Assembly: GCA_044226395.1 (NCBI GenBank)
Contig: JBGAHD010000001.1
Coordinates: forward strand, 1,054,001 to 1,118,000
Direction: 5' to 3'
Length of the DNA stretch: 64,000 nt
From: JBGAHD01 sp044226395
Lineage (GTDB): Bacteria; Pseudomonadota; Gammaproteobacteria; Xanthomonadales; Ahniellaceae
The position numbers and the translations under genes were made by a program. This document shows positions 25,585 to 35,207 of the stretch, one piece after another. The notes beneath the pieces were generated by a model that saw only the letters and a list, made by a program, of their open reading frames with translations, was not told the origin of the DNA and made no database searches. Numbering within the stretch: position 1 is the first letter of the stretch; each line of letters opens with the position of its first letter.

Positions 25585-26004
25585 CTAGTCGCGATCTAGC
25601 GGTTCGCCCCAGTAGTTGCCGAAACACCAGATGTGGCCTTCCGGATCGCGACAGCTGTATTCGCGCGCGCCGTAGGGCGTGTCATGCACGTCGGCCACGA
25701 TCTCGGCGCCAGCGGCGCGCGCGCGGTCGCAATGCGCGTCTACCTCATGGATGCCCACGCACACGCACTGATTGGTGCCGTTCAAGACGCGCGGACTGTG
25801 CATGCCGTAGGCATCTTGGGGATTGTCCGGCCCCAGGAACAGCAAGTCGTCGCCCAGGCGCATTTGCGCGTGGATGACGCGACCGGCGTTGTCACGCGCG
25901 ACGTAGTGCGCGACGAAACCGAAGGCCTCGGCCAACCAGGTCACCGCGGCCTGAGGGTCTTGATAGCGCAATGTCGGAAACAGTCGGGGCTTGCGTTCGC
26001 TCAT
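25585..26004 (-). CDS. VOC superfamily protein (glyoxalase/bleomycin-resistance-like)
   Basis: A 139-residue protein with the two beta-alpha-beta-beta-beta halves of the vicinal oxygen chelate fold: 'LFPTLRYQDPQAAVTWLAEAFGF', then 'HAQMRLGDDLLFLGP', and 'VDAHCDRARAAGAEI..DVHDTPYGAREYSCRDPEGHIWCFGNY'. The 'PYG.REYSCRDPEGH.W.FG' ending is like PhnB/YdfO-type VOC proteins of unknown substrate. Possible metal ligands are present but cannot be assigned. It is cytoplasmic and monocistronic. Confidence 0.85.
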   Translation of the reverse strand: MSERKPRLFPTLRYQDPQAAVTWLAEAFGFVAHYVARDNAGRVIHAQMRLGDDLLFLGPDNPQDAYGMHSPRVLNGTNQCVCVGIHEVDAHCDRARAAGAEIVADVHDTPYGAREYSCRDPEGHIWCFGNYWGEPLDRD

Positions 26005-26176
26005 GGGGTCCTCCGTTGACGGAACGATTGTGCGCCAGGACCCGCATGACGTCGAGCACGCGCCGGGCGCGCGCCAAAATGGATTGCCAATACATGCTGA
26101 TTGACCCGCGAAATCGGGGCCCGGATCGACGACGTTTCGAGGCGCGTCGACGTCGAGTCAACGGCGGCGGATGCGC

Positions 26177-27076
26177 TCAGCCGATGCAGACGTAGTACAG
26201 CGTGTCTTCCTTGTTGGCGGCGATGGCCTGACCCAGGCTGATCGTGCCGGTTTTGCGCAGGTGAATCTCGTCACGGTGCAGGCGCAGCTCGTCGTCTTCG
26301 CCGAGCTTGACCCACGTGCCGTTGGTGCTGCGATCGGACAGCATGAAGTAACCGCGCTTGTATTCGATCGAGGCGTGATTGCGCGACACCCACTCGGCGT
26401 CGATCACCAGGCTCGAGCCGGCATCGCGGCCCAGAGTGAACGGCTGCGAGGTCGGGTCGAGTTCGAACACGCGGCCGCGATAGCGCAAGGTCAACTTGGT
26501 GCCGGTGGCGCCGGGAATGGAATCGAGCCGAATCGCGCGCTGCACCGTGGTGACGTTGGAGATGTCCTCCTGCCACATCACGTCGACGATCTCGATCGGG
26601 AACTGCTTGCCGCTGACCCGCGCCGTGCCCAGCGCGCGCGAGCGCACCGCGCCCGGCGACACACCCTGCACCGTGGTCGCGGTGGTGACGATCTGTTCGC
26701 GCTTGGCCAGCGAGGCCATGCGCGCGGCGGTGTTGACCGCGTCGCCGAAGACATCGTTTTCTTCGATCAGCGCGTCGCCGTGATGCAGGCCGATGCGAAT
26801 GCCCAGGTTCTCCTTGACGAAGGCAAGGTCCTGGCCCAGGCGCTTTTGCATGTCGGTGGCGGCCAGCAGGCCATTCAAGGCCGCCGGGAAGGTGCACATG
26901 ATCTCGTCGCCGATGGTCTTGATCACGCGTCCGCCGTGGCGCGCCGCCACTTCGCCCAGCGCGGTCAGCACCGCGGCGATCAACTGCCGCGCGATCACGT
27001 CACCGCGCAGCTCGAAGAGCTTGGTGCTGCCGCTGACATCGGCGAACAGGATGGTGATCGGCTGGGTCGCACTCAT
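26177..27076 (-). CDS. Class III nucleotidyl cyclase with C-terminal FHA domain
   Basis: A 299-residue soluble protein. The cyclase domain (5-165) has metal-binding Asp13 ('ILFADVSGST') and Asp57 ('KTIGDEIM'), the adenine-selecting Lys53 and Asp112, and the transition-state Asn115/Arg119 in 'GDAVNTAARM', so it looks like an active adenylate cyclase. A forkhead-associated domain (about 195-280) has 'TLGRDAGSSLVI', 'VSRNHASIEY' and 'STNGTW', all residues needed to read phosphothreonine. The combination suggests that a Ser/Thr kinase such as those in this window recruits or controls the cyclase. The ATG at 27076 is used; a TTG at 27121 directly after the upstream stop codon is an alternative. 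It follows the fused E1 gene by 45 bp. Confidence 0.85.
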   Translation of the reverse strand: MSATQPITILFADVSGSTKLFELRGDVIARQLIAAVLTALGEVAARHGGRVIKTIGDEIMCTFPAALNGLLAATDMQKRLGQDLAFVKENLGIRIGLHHGDALIEENDVFGDAVNTAARMASLAKREQIVTTATTVQGVSPGAVRSRALGTARVSGKQFPIEIVDVMWQEDISNVTTVQRAIRLDSIPGATGTKLTLRYRGRVFELDPTSQPFTLGRDAGSSLVIDAEWVSRNHASIEYKRGYFMLSDRSTNGTWVKLGEDDELRLHRDEIHLRKTGTISLGQAIAANKEDTLYYVCIG

Positions 27077-27121
27077 GGCGATCGATGATAGGCGAATGTC
27101 GAGTCCGGCTCCACCGGGCAA

Positions 27122-29410
27122 TCAACGGCCGGGCGAAGCCAGCAGGGCCTCCACCGCGTCGACGATGCTCTGGTCGCTGGGCAGGATCAGGTTGGCGGCG
27201 GCGGCCAGCGGGGTGTAGGTGTCCTCGCCGACCACGCGGGTCAGGGGCTTGGCGCCCAGACCGGCCTCGACCAGGGCGGTGATGATGCCCTCGCCCACGC
27301 CGGCCGAGCGACGACCCTCGTCGACCACCACGATCCGGGCGCAGTCGCGGCCGTGACGGGCGATGGCCTCGGCATTGAGCGGCTGCAGCCAGCGCAGATC
27401 GACCACGCGGCCCTTCAGGCCATGGCGTTTTTCGATCTCGCGCGCGGCGCGCAGCGCCATGGGCACGCCATTGCCGAAGCTGATGTAGAGGATGTCGCGG
27501 GCCTCGGGGTGATAGACCCGCTCTTCGCCCGGGGCGATGGCCTGATCGGGCGCGGGGTAGCTGGTCAGCCACTGCCCATCGCCGGCCTCGTAGAGGTCCT
27601 TGGTCATGTACAGCGCGATGGGTTCCAGGAAAATGCACACGCGGCCATCGACGCGCGCCATCGCCGTGAGCGTGCGCAGGATCATCGCCGCGTCGTCGCC
27701 GCGCGAGGGACAGGCGACCACGAGCCCGGGGATGTCGCGCAGCGCGGTCACCGAGTTGTCATTGTGGAAATGCCCGCCGAAGCCGCGCTGATATCCCAGG
27801 CCCGCCATGCGCACGACCATGGGATTGCGATACTGGTCGTTGGAGAAGAACTGCAGCGAGCACGCCTCGCCGCGGATCTGATCGCAAGCATTGTGGAAAT
27901 ACGCCAGGTACTGGATCTCCGGGATCGGCAGCATGCCCATGTTGGCATAGCCCTGCGCCAGGCCCAGGATCACCGTCTCGTCGAGCAGGGTGTTGAACAC
28001 GCGCGCGCCCTTGAAGGCCTTGTGCAGGCCCTTGGTCACGGTGTACACGCCGCCCTTCTGCGCCACGTCCTCGCCGAACAGCAAGGTGTCGGGATACTTG
28101 CAGAAGATGTCGAACAGGGCGTTGTTGATCTGAATCGCGAGATGCCGCGGCGGCTGGTTCTCGGGCAGGTTCTTATCCGCGCCGAACACGCGCAGGCGCT
28201 CGGCCTGGTAGTTCGCGTCCAGGCGACGCGCTTCGGCGGCCACGGCCTCGGGATGCGAGGGCGCGAGCGGTCGCATCACGTCGACGGCGGTGGTGAGCTT
28301 GGGTCGCAGATAGGCCTTCTCGGCCGATTGCAGGCAGCGCGCGCGCAGCGCTTCGTAGCGCTCGAGCAGTTCCTCGCGCGTCATCAGGCCCGTGCTCAAC
28401 GCGATGTCGGCCGAGCGCAGCAGCGGGTCTTGCGATTCGGCCTCGAGCAGTTCCGGGATGGGTCGGTACTCGACCTCGAAATCCGTGCCCGCATGACCCA
28501 TCAAGCGCGCCGTGCGCAGATGCAGGAAGGTCGGCTCGCGCGTGCGGCGGCAATGCTCGACCGCGGCCAGCACCTGGCCATAGCCCTCGGCCAGATCCAG
28601 ACCATCGGCGCAGAAGTACGCCAGGTTCGGCCGCGCGCTGAAACTTCGCGCGATCCAGCCATTGGGCGTCTTGACCGAAATGCCGATGCCATTGTCCTCG
28701 CACACGTACAGCACCGGCGCGCCCAGGCCCTGATACGCGGCCCATTGCGCGGCGTTGAACGCGGTCTGCGCGGTGGCGTGATTGGCCGAGGCATCGCCGA
28801 AGGAACAGATGGCGATGGAATCGTCCGGCACCGGCAACTTGGCGCCGATGCGCGCGGCCTGCTCGATCGCCAACGCCGTGCCCAGCGCCTTGGGCAGATG
28901 CGAGGCGATGGTCGAGGTCTGCGGCAACACCCACAGTGGCTTGGAGCCCCACACCTTGTGACGACCGCCCGAAGCGGGGTCATCCGAGGCGGCGGCGAAG
29001 CTCAAGGCCGAGTCGTACACCGGATCCATGTCCGGCAATTTGCGAAAGCGCTCGGCCATGAAACCGCCGGAGCGATAGTGCAGGAACGCCGGATCGGTGT
29101 GCCGCGTCGCGCGCGCGACCATGGCATTGCCCTCGTGGCCTGAGCTGCCGATCGTATAGAACACTTTGTTCTGCACGCGCAGCACGCGCGCCATCAGGTC
29201 CAGATGGCGGCTGATCAGCTGCGACTCGAACAGTTCCAGGAAACCGCGCGCGTCGAGATAACTGCCCGCGACCACGGCCTGATGCGGCGCCGGCCGCGGC
29301 AGGCTGGCGCCGGCATGGGCGCGCACGAAATCGATGAAGTTGAGGTCAACCACTTCGGCGCGGTTGACCTGCTTGGCGCGCGCCGACAAGGGCGCAGGAT
29401 TGGCGGCCAT
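27122..29410 (-). CDS. Branched-chain 2-oxoacid dehydrogenase E1, alpha-beta fusion
   Basis: A 762-residue thiamine-diphosphate enzyme that joins E1 alpha (about 1-400) and E1 beta (about 420-760) in one chain. The alpha half has 'YTIGSSGHEGNA', 'HYRSGGFMAERF' and the ThDP/Mg site from 'FGDASANHATAQTAFN' to 'CEDNGIGIS'. The beta half has 'LLFGEDVAQKGGVYTVTKGL', 'DETVILGLAQGYANMG', 'EIQYLAYFHNACDQI' and 'VVDLRWLQPL'. It should decarboxylate branched-chain or related 2-oxoacids and load E2 lipoyl groups. No E2 or E3 gene is next to it, so those are elsewhere. It lies 25 bp downstream of the glutaryl-CoA dehydrogenase gene and is probably co-transcribed. Confidence 0.88.
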   Translation of the reverse strand: MAANPAPLSARAKQVNRAEVVDLNFIDFVRAHAGASLPRPAPHQAVVAGSYLDARGFLELFESQLISRHLDLMARVLRVQNKVFYTIGSSGHEGNAMVARATRHTDPAFLHYRSGGFMAERFRKLPDMDPVYDSALSFAAASDDPASGGRHKVWGSKPLWVLPQTSTIASHLPKALGTALAIEQAARIGAKLPVPDDSIAICSFGDASANHATAQTAFNAAQWAAYQGLGAPVLYVCEDNGIGISVKTPNGWIARSFSARPNLAYFCADGLDLAEGYGQVLAAVEHCRRTREPTFLHLRTARLMGHAGTDFEVEYRPIPELLEAESQDPLLRSADIALSTGLMTREELLERYEALRARCLQSAEKAYLRPKLTTAVDVMRPLAPSHPEAVAAEARRLDANYQAERLRVFGADKNLPENQPPRHLAIQINNALFDIFCKYPDTLLFGEDVAQKGGVYTVTKGLHKAFKGARVFNTLLDETVILGLAQGYANMGMLPIPEIQYLAYFHNACDQIRGEACSLQFFSNDQYRNPMVVRMAGLGYQRGFGGHFHNDNSVTALRDIPGLVVACPSRGDDAAMILRTLTAMARVDGRVCIFLEPIALYMTKDLYEAGDGQWLTSYPAPDQAIAPGEERVYHPEARDILYISFGNGVPMALRAAREIEKRHGLKGRVVDLRWLQPLNAEAIARHGRDCARIVVVDEGRRSAGVGEGIITALVEAGLGAKPLTRVVGEDTYTPLAAAANLILPSDQSIVDAVEALLASPGR

Positions 29411-29435
29411 GACTAGTGCTTCGCTGCTAGCGCGC

Positions 29436-30605
29436 TCAGAACGCGTTGATGCCGGTGAGCTCGCGGCCCACGACCAGTTGATGCACGGTCTCGGTGCCCT
29501 CGTAGGTGATCACCGATTCGAGGTTGAGCGCGTGACGCACCGGGCAGTATTCGGTGGTGATGCCGGCGCCGCCCAGGATGTCGCGCGACTCTCGCGCGAT
29601 GTCGATGGCCATGCGGCAGTTGTTCCACTTGGCCAGCGACACTTGCGTCGGCTGCATGCGACCGGCGTCCTTGAGACGACCCAGTTGCAGCGACAACAAC
29701 TGCGCCAAGGTGATGCGACGGGCCATGTCGGCAAGCTTCAACTGCACGGCCTGCGTCGCCGCGATCGGGCGATTGAACAGCACGCGCGTCTTCGAATACT
29801 CGGTCACTTCGCGCAGGCACGCGATGGCCGCGCCGATCGGTCCCCAGGTGATGCCGTAACGCGCTTGCGTGAGGCAGCCCAGCGGGCCCTTGAGACCGCG
29901 CACGTTCGGGAGGCGATTGGCCTCGGGCACGCGCACGTTGTCGAAGAACAGACCCGAAGTGACGGAAGCGCGCAGACTCATCTTGCGATGGATCTCCTGC
30001 GCGGTGAAGCCAGGCGTGTTGGTCGGCACGATGAAGCCTTGAATGCCGTCTTCGGTCTGCGCCCAGACGATGGCGATCTGCGCGAGATTGCCATTGGTGA
30101 TCCACATCTTGGCGCCATTGATCACCCAGTCGCCGCCGTCGCGCTTGGCGTGGGTTTTCATATTGGCCGGATCGGAGCCACCGTGCGGCTCGGTCAAGCC
30201 GAAGCAGCCGATGATCTTGCCCTCGGCCATCTGCGGCAGGTACTGGCGCTTTTGCTCTTCGGTGCCGTAGGCGTAGATCGGATACATGCACAGCGACGAC
30301 TGCACCGAGACGAAGCTGCGGATGCCGGAATCGCCGCGCTCGAGTTCCTGACAGATCAGGCCGTAGGACACGGCGTTCATGCCGGCGCAACCGTATTCGG
30401 TCGGCAGCGACGAACCCAGCAGGCCCATCTCGGCGATTTCCGGAATCAGTTCGCGCGGAAAGGTGCCCTTATCGAAGCACTCGCCGATGATTGGCAACAC
30501 GCGCGTGTCGGTGAAGCGCGCGACGGTGTCTTGCACCAGGCGCTCTTCTTCGGAGAGCATGGAACGGATGTCGTACAGATCGGACGGATTGAGGTTGGCA
30601 GCCAT
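29436..30605 (-). CDS. gcdH: Glutaryl-CoA dehydrogenase-like acyl-CoA dehydrogenase
   Basis: A 389-residue FAD enzyme. The helical N-terminus is followed by 'CFGLTEPHGGSDPANM' (FAD/substrate loop), 'WITNGNLAQIAIVWAQ', and the C-terminal active site 'ITYEGTETVHQLVVGRELTGINAF' region with base Glu369. The end 'ELTGINAF' and 'RHALNLESV' are typical of glutaryl-CoA dehydrogenase, which converts glutaryl-CoA to crotonyl-CoA in lysine and tryptophan catabolism. The ATG at 30605 is preferred over the upstream extension, which has no family match. It probably starts an operon with the fused E1 and perhaps the cyclase-FHA gene. It is divergent from the polysaccharide deacetylase. Confidence 0.85.
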   Translation of the reverse strand: MAANLNPSDLYDIRSMLSEEERLVQDTVARFTDTRVLPIIGECFDKGTFPRELIPEIAEMGLLGSSLPTEYGCAGMNAVSYGLICQELERGDSGIRSFVSVQSSLCMYPIYAYGTEEQKRQYLPQMAEGKIIGCFGLTEPHGGSDPANMKTHAKRDGGDWVINGAKMWITNGNLAQIAIVWAQTEDGIQGFIVPTNTPGFTAQEIHRKMSLRASVTSGLFFDNVRVPEANRLPNVRGLKGPLGCLTQARYGITWGPIGAAIACLREVTEYSKTRVLFNRPIAATQAVQLKLADMARRITLAQLLSLQLGRLKDAGRMQPTQVSLAKWNNCRMAIDIARESRDILGGAGITTEYCPVRHALNLESVITYEGTETVHQLVVGRELTGINAF

Positions 30606-30695
30606 GGTCGTCGGGCGCGCGGGGCGGATGGGAAAAGTCCGCGATTCTAGCGCGGAAGCTTGTCTAAAATCTCGCAAATTCCGCGACTTGAGCCC

Positions 30696-31508
30696 ATGCG
30701 CGTCCCCGTCCTGACTTATCACTCGATCAATATCGGCGGGCCCGACTACGCCCGCAATGATCACGCCGCCTTGACCTCCGACCTGGACACGATCGCGGCC
30801 CTGGGCCTGACCATCGTGCGTCTGCGCGACGTGGTCGATGCCCTCGACGGCCGCGCGCGCCTGCCCGATCGCGCGGTGGCGCTGTCGTTCGACGACGGCT
30901 CATGGTTCGACTGGCACGATCTCGACCACCCGAGCGAGGGCCGGCAGCGCGGCATGGCCGGCATCCTGCGCGATTTCCGCGCGCGCACGGGCCGCGTGGC
31001 GACGGCGACGAGCTTCGTGATCGTCTCGCCCGACGCGCGCGCCGTGCTCGACCGCACCTGCATGATCGGCCGCGGCTGGTGGACCGACGACTGGTGGCCG
31101 CAAGCCACGGCCGAAGGCCTGATCGACATCGAGTCGCACAGCTGGGACCACAATCACGACACCCTGCCCCACACCGCGCAGCGCGACGGTCGCAAGGGCA
31201 CCTTCCTCACCATCGCCACGCACGCCGAGGCAGACGCCGAAATCCGCGCGGCCAGCGTTTGGCTGGACGCGCATTGCCCGGGGCGGCGCACGCGGTTGTT
31301 CGCGTATCCCTATGGCGAGGCCAATGACTATTTGGCCGAGGACTATCTGCCGCGCCATCGCGCCGAGCACGGCCTTGACGCCGCGTTCACCACGCGGCCC
31401 GCGCCGATCGAGGCCACGAGCGATCGCTGGCGCTTGCCGCGCTACGTCTGCGGCCACGATTGGCGAACGCCCGAGGCGCTGGCGCAATTGCTGCACGACG
31501 CCACGTGA
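30696..31508 (+). CDS. Polysaccharide deacetylase family protein (NodB-like)
   Basis: A 270-residue protein of the carbohydrate esterase 4 fold. It opens 'VPVLTYHSINIGG', then the catalytic 'ALSFDDGSWFDWHD' with the DD pair, and a metal-binding 'ESHSWDHNHD' in place of the classical HxxxH. The C-terminal motif 'LFAYPYGEAND' also fits. No signal peptide is seen, which is unusual for peptidoglycan or chitin deacetylases, so the substrate may be a cytoplasmic or precursor sugar. The ATG at 30696 has no strong ribosome site; a TAAAAT -10 at 30665 agrees with this start, giving a short leader. It is divergent from gcdH. Confidence 0.8.
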   Translation: MRVPVLTYHSINIGGPDYARNDHAALTSDLDTIAALGLTIVRLRDVVDALDGRARLPDRAVALSFDDGSWFDWHDLDHPSEGRQRGMAGILRDFRARTGRVATATSFVIVSPDARAVLDRTCMIGRGWWTDDWWPQATAEGLIDIESHSWDHNHDTLPHTAQRDGRKGTFLTIATHAEADAEIRAASVWLDAHCPGRRTRLFAYPYGEANDYLAEDYLPRHRAEHGLDAAFTTRPAPIEATSDRWRLPRYVCGHDWRTPEALAQLLHDAT

Positions 31509-31588
31509 GCGCGTCGCGTCGGTCGCGAGGTTGCGCCGCGCGCGCGCCCTCGCCACTATGCCCGCTGGTTTCCGCGCGTTGATCGATC

Positions 31589-32107
31589 ATGAGTGCTCAC
31601 GACATCCTGCCGCCGCCCTTGCGCGAGTTCATGGTCATCACCGAGATCGACGACGCGCAGTTCCTGGCCGGCGCGCTGTTCCAGCGTAAGTTCCGCGATA
31701 CCGTGCCCGACGTGCCGCATCACCTGGTCGCGTTCTATCGCGATCCGCAAGCGTCGCTGCATCTGCTGGGCTATTCGCACATGCGGCCGTTCGGCGATGT
31801 GTTGTTGTCCGGCGGCTCGTGCACCAATGGCGACACCGTGCGGCGCATGCAGCCGCATGAATCGGCGGCGCTCAATGCCGCCGGCGGCGCGCTGCACTAC
31901 ATCCTCAAATACGCCTTCGCGCGCTATGCCGACGATTGCGATGCCTTCTTCGGCCATTGCGGCGATCGCCGCGCGCTGGAAGTGGTGCGCGCGGTGGGCT
32001 TCGTGCCGACCGAGCACGAACACGTAATCGTGCATTGGCACAAGCCGCTGAGCGAGACCGTGCGTCGCGCGCTGGTGGCGAAGGTGAATGCGATCGGGGC
32101 GTTTTGA
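31589..32107 (+). CDS. Conserved hypothetical protein
   Basis: A 172-residue cytoplasmic protein that I do not recognise. It has mixed alpha/beta character: 'LREFMVITEIDDAQFLAGALFQRKF', 'HHLVAFYRDPQASLHLLGYSHMRPF', 'VLLSGGSCTNGDTVR' and 'DRRALEVVRAVGFVPTEHEHVIVHW'. The last stretch resembles the helix and strand near the end of GNAT acetyltransferases ('A..VGF..T'), but no acetyl-CoA loop is visible, so this is only a hint. Codon use matches that of the neighbours, supporting a real gene. Confidence 0.65.
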   Translation: MSAHDILPPPLREFMVITEIDDAQFLAGALFQRKFRDTVPDVPHHLVAFYRDPQASLHLLGYSHMRPFGDVLLSGGSCTNGDTVRRMQPHESAALNAAGGALHYILKYAFARYADDCDAFFGHCGDRRALEVVRAVGFVPTEHEHVIVHWHKPLSETVRRALVAKVNAIGAF

Positions 32108-32357
32108 TCGGCGCTGGCGGGAGACTGTTCGGCGTCGATTGGCTGGGGTCCGCGTGTCTCGCGCGCCAGTCGCCTAGCGGCTTCGCCCACGCGTAGCGCC
32201 ATTGATGGCAAGTCGCCGCGTCGAGCCCATTGCCGACGCGAGACGCTGGTGATCATCGTCCCGCGTTGTCCGCGAAACATGTCGCAATTCAGGCCTCGAA
32301 ATCGTTATTCGAAGCGACGGGCAAGGTCAATCGTGACCAGCCGCGCTAGAGGCCCCG

Positions 32358-32609
32358 ATGATTTCCTGGATTTGCCGCGACAGTGCTTTCACCCACGATG
32401 CCGACGCCCACCACGCGCAGCTGCTGCGCACCCGCGTGGCGCAGTGGCGCGCGCAGCCCGGCAATCACGCCGTGCACGTGTTCCGTCGCCCCGAAGGCGA
32501 GCGCACGCAGTTTCTGATTCTGACGTTCTGGGAATCGCGCGAGGCGCTGCGCGCCGGCGTGTCGAGCACCGAACAACCGTCGACGCCCGATCACGCCGTG
32601 TCGGCGTGA
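32358..32609 (+). CDS. Small ABM-like dimeric alpha-beta barrel protein
   Basis: An 83-residue protein with the pattern of antibiotic-biosynthesis-monooxygenase (ABM)-like barrels: a strand ('MISWICRDSAFT'), a helix ('HHAQLLRTRVAQWRAQPGN') and strands 'HAVHVFRRPEGERTQFLILTFWESREALRA'-like over residues 37-66. These proteins dimerise and often oxidise or bind small aromatics or haem; no catalytic residues can be assigned. GAGG lies five bases before the ATG. It converges on the FG-GAP gene with a gap of nine bases. Confidence 0.65.
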   Translation: MISWICRDSAFTHDADAHHAQLLRTRVAQWRAQPGNHAVHVFRRPEGERTQFLILTFWESREALRAGVSSTEQPSTPDHAVSA

Positions 32610-32618
32610 TCAACGCGC

Positions 32619-35009
32619 TTACTCGAAGCCATTGCTCAACAGCGGCGGTTCCGAGTAGCGATACACCACGCCTTGACCGAAGAATGAGCCCGCGTGATTG
32701 GGCGCGGCGATGAAGACATTCTCCGCGTCGGGCATCGTCAGCACGCCGCCGAAGCGATCGTTGCTGCGCGACGCGGCGTACGTCAGCGTCTGCGTCTCCA
32801 GCCAACTGTTGCCGGCCTTGTCGAACACATAGGCCGCGCCGGGGCCATTGGGGCCGGGCTGGTTCGAACACCCGACCACGATGCGACCGCCATTGATGGC
32901 GCTGTTCACGCAATAGGTTTCCACCGTGGCATCGGCGGGCAGCAGACTGGTCTCGGGCAACCACGCGGCGCCGCCGCGACGAAACACTTGCACGGGCAAG
33001 GCGCCGGCGCCGATCGAGGACACCGCCATCAGATCGCCGTCGAGCGCGATGTGAAAGCCAAAGCGCTGCCCGCCATTGGAGCCATTGATCGCGCCCTGGA
33101 ACTGCCACTGCCCCGCGCCATCGCGCAGATACGTGCTGACCTTGCCGACATCCACGCTGGTGAGATCGGCGGAAGGATCACCCAGCACCAGCATGTCGCC
33201 GGCCAAGCGCACGCTGCTGCACGCATGATTGATCTCCTGCGTGAAGGTCCACGTGCCATTGCCATTGCGATCGAAGGCCCAGCTCACGCCCGAGAGCCGA
33301 CCGCAGAACACCGCGCGCGCGCCGTCGAAGGCGATCTCGGCGCCGAAGCCGCCACTGGCCGTCGGTGTCGGCGCGATCAACTGCGCCTCGAGATTCCACG
33401 CGCTGCCGACGCGACGGAACGCGTAGACCATGCCCGCTTCATGCACGCCACTCACGCTGCGATTGGGCGCGCCAACAAGCAGCACGTCACTCTTCAAGGC
33501 GACCGAGCCACCGAACTGATCGTCCTGTTGCCCGTCGGGCGCGAGCAAGCGCAATTGCTCGACGAAGCCACCGGCCTGGTTGCGCAATTCCAGGTACACG
33601 GCGCCGCGGCCGCTTTGCACCGTCACGTCTTCCCACGGCGCGCCGACCGCCATCCAGTCGCCGTCGATGCTCAAGGCGCTGCCAAAATTGGCATTGGTCA
33701 GGCCCTGGCCCAAATCCAATCGACGCACGGCGCGCGGCACGGGATCGCTGAACTCGCCGCCGCGACCGATCATCACCACGCCTTCGCCGCTGTTGTCGGG
33801 GCCATATACCTGCGCGCCGGGTGAACCGACGAACATCGTCGGGCCGCTGCGATCGATCGACACGCTGGCGCCCATCTCGTCATTGGTCGTGCCTTGCGCG
33901 TCAAAGCGATCGGTGCTCGACAGCACGCTCTGGAAGTTGCTCGCGAAGCGCATCACCGTGACCTTGCCCGCGCGATTGGCGGTGACATTGCTGTCGCAGG
34001 CGCCGATCACGGCCCAGTCGCCGTCGAGCGCGAGGCTGCAGCCGAAGGCATCGTCGGTATTGGCCTGGGCCGAGGTGAACGTTTGACGCCGCGTCCAGAC
34101 ATCGTTGGTCTGGGTGTAGCTGCGCACCAGCGCGGCGACGGAATTGCGCGTGCGCGTGGAAGACACCAGCAAGCGATCGGGCGTCGACTCATCGGCGCCA
34201 TTGATCGCGACCGCGCGGCCGAAGCCGTTGTTGTCGGCCAGGTCCGCGTCGGGCTCGACCAGGGTCGCGGCGAGGTTCCAGGTGTCGATCGTTAACTCGA
34301 AGACATAGGCGCCGCCGGCGTCGGTGTACACCGTCGGGTTGATGCTGTGCTTGACGTCGAGCGCCGGCGCGCCGACCGCGATCGTGCCCGCGACGATTGC
34401 CACCGATTGCCCGAAGCGCTGGCCGGTTTGCGAGGGCGTGGGCGTCGGCGCGGAGATCACCGTGCTATTCCAGGTGCCCGTGTTGTCGCGTCGAAGCACG
34501 CGCAAAAATCCCGCGGGCGGACCGGGCACGCCCAACACCGCGATGAAGCCATCGACGGCAACGCTCTCGACGGGGTTGGAACTGCCGCTGTTGTATTCGA
34601 GGACCCAGGCGCCGTTAACGCGGCGATAGATGCGCGTCTGCGAACTGTTGCTGACCCCGGCGGGATAGTTCACCACGAGCGTGCCATCACCCAAGGCCAG
34701 CTTGACCACATTGCTCGGCGAACCGGTGTTGTACGTGAGGTCGGCGCCTTCGCGCTGCCATGTGGTGCCGACGCGCACATAGGTGCGCACGGTGGCGCGG
34801 CGCACGTCGAGGGTGGAGGCAAGATCGCTGACCACGGCCAGATCGCCATCGACCGCGACCTGGGTGCCGAAGCCGCGCGCCGGCGCGCCTTCGCCGGTGT
34901 TGGTCGCGAAGATCGTCTGCATCGCGGTGAAGGCGGCCGCGGTCGCGCCGCGTGGCGCCAAGGCCATGAGGCCGGCAAGACAGACACTAAGCATCAATCG
35001 GACGAACAT
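32619..35009 (-). CDS. Secreted FG-GAP (integrin-like) beta-propeller protein with C-terminal GFE
   Basis: A 796-residue protein with a signal peptide (about 1-23, 'PRGATAAAF'). The rest is a run of FG-GAP-type blades of about 50-60 residues, each starting with the 'FG..VA.DG...VG' signature: 'FGTQVAVDGDLAVVSD', 'FGQSVAIVAGTIAVGAP', 'FGCSLALDGDWAVIGA', 'FGSALSIDGDWMAVGAPW', 'FGGSVALKSDVLLVGAPN' and 'FGFHIALDGDLMAVSS'. Such propellers mediate adhesion or binding at the surface. It ends 'PPLLSNGFE'. The start at 35009 has GGAG upstream; the longer frame lacks a signal peptide. It is divergent from the ECF sigma gene. Confidence 0.85.
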   Translation of the reverse strand: MFVRLMLSVCLAGLMALAPRGATAAAFTAMQTIFATNTGEGAPARGFGTQVAVDGDLAVVSDLASTLDVRRATVRTYVRVGTTWQREGADLTYNTGSPSNVVKLALGDGTLVVNYPAGVSNSSQTRIYRRVNGAWVLEYNSGSSNPVESVAVDGFIAVLGVPGPPAGFLRVLRRDNTGTWNSTVISAPTPTPSQTGQRFGQSVAIVAGTIAVGAPALDVKHSINPTVYTDAGGAYVFELTIDTWNLAATLVEPDADLADNNGFGRAVAINGADESTPDRLLVSSTRTRNSVAALVRSYTQTNDVWTRRQTFTSAQANTDDAFGCSLALDGDWAVIGACDSNVTANRAGKVTVMRFASNFQSVLSSTDRFDAQGTTNDEMGASVSIDRSGPTMFVGSPGAQVYGPDNSGEGVVMIGRGGEFSDPVPRAVRRLDLGQGLTNANFGSALSIDGDWMAVGAPWEDVTVQSGRGAVYLELRNQAGGFVEQLRLLAPDGQQDDQFGGSVALKSDVLLVGAPNRSVSGVHEAGMVYAFRRVGSAWNLEAQLIAPTPTASGGFGAEIAFDGARAVFCGRLSGVSWAFDRNGNGTWTFTQEINHACSSVRLAGDMLVLGDPSADLTSVDVGKVSTYLRDGAGQWQFQGAINGSNGGQRFGFHIALDGDLMAVSSIGAGALPVQVFRRGGAAWLPETSLLPADATVETYCVNSAINGGRIVVGCSNQPGPNGPGAAYVFDKAGNSWLETQTLTYAASRSNDRFGGVLTMPDAENVFIAAPNHAGSFFGQGVVYRYSEPPLLSNGFE

Positions 35010-35207
35010 GGCGCGGCTCCAGGACGGGTGTCTCCCGGTTACGCCGAAAGCGCGCGACAGGGGCCAAGCGCGGCCGCGGCCCGCGCGCTTGGCCCCGCGA
35101 TCGGGCGTTTTCCGTATTGGCCCACATGCCCGTCCCCGCACGCTGCCCGCGTCCGCGATTGCCCGGCCCCTGCGCTATGCTCGGCGCCATCCAGGGGGAG
35201 GTGGCGC

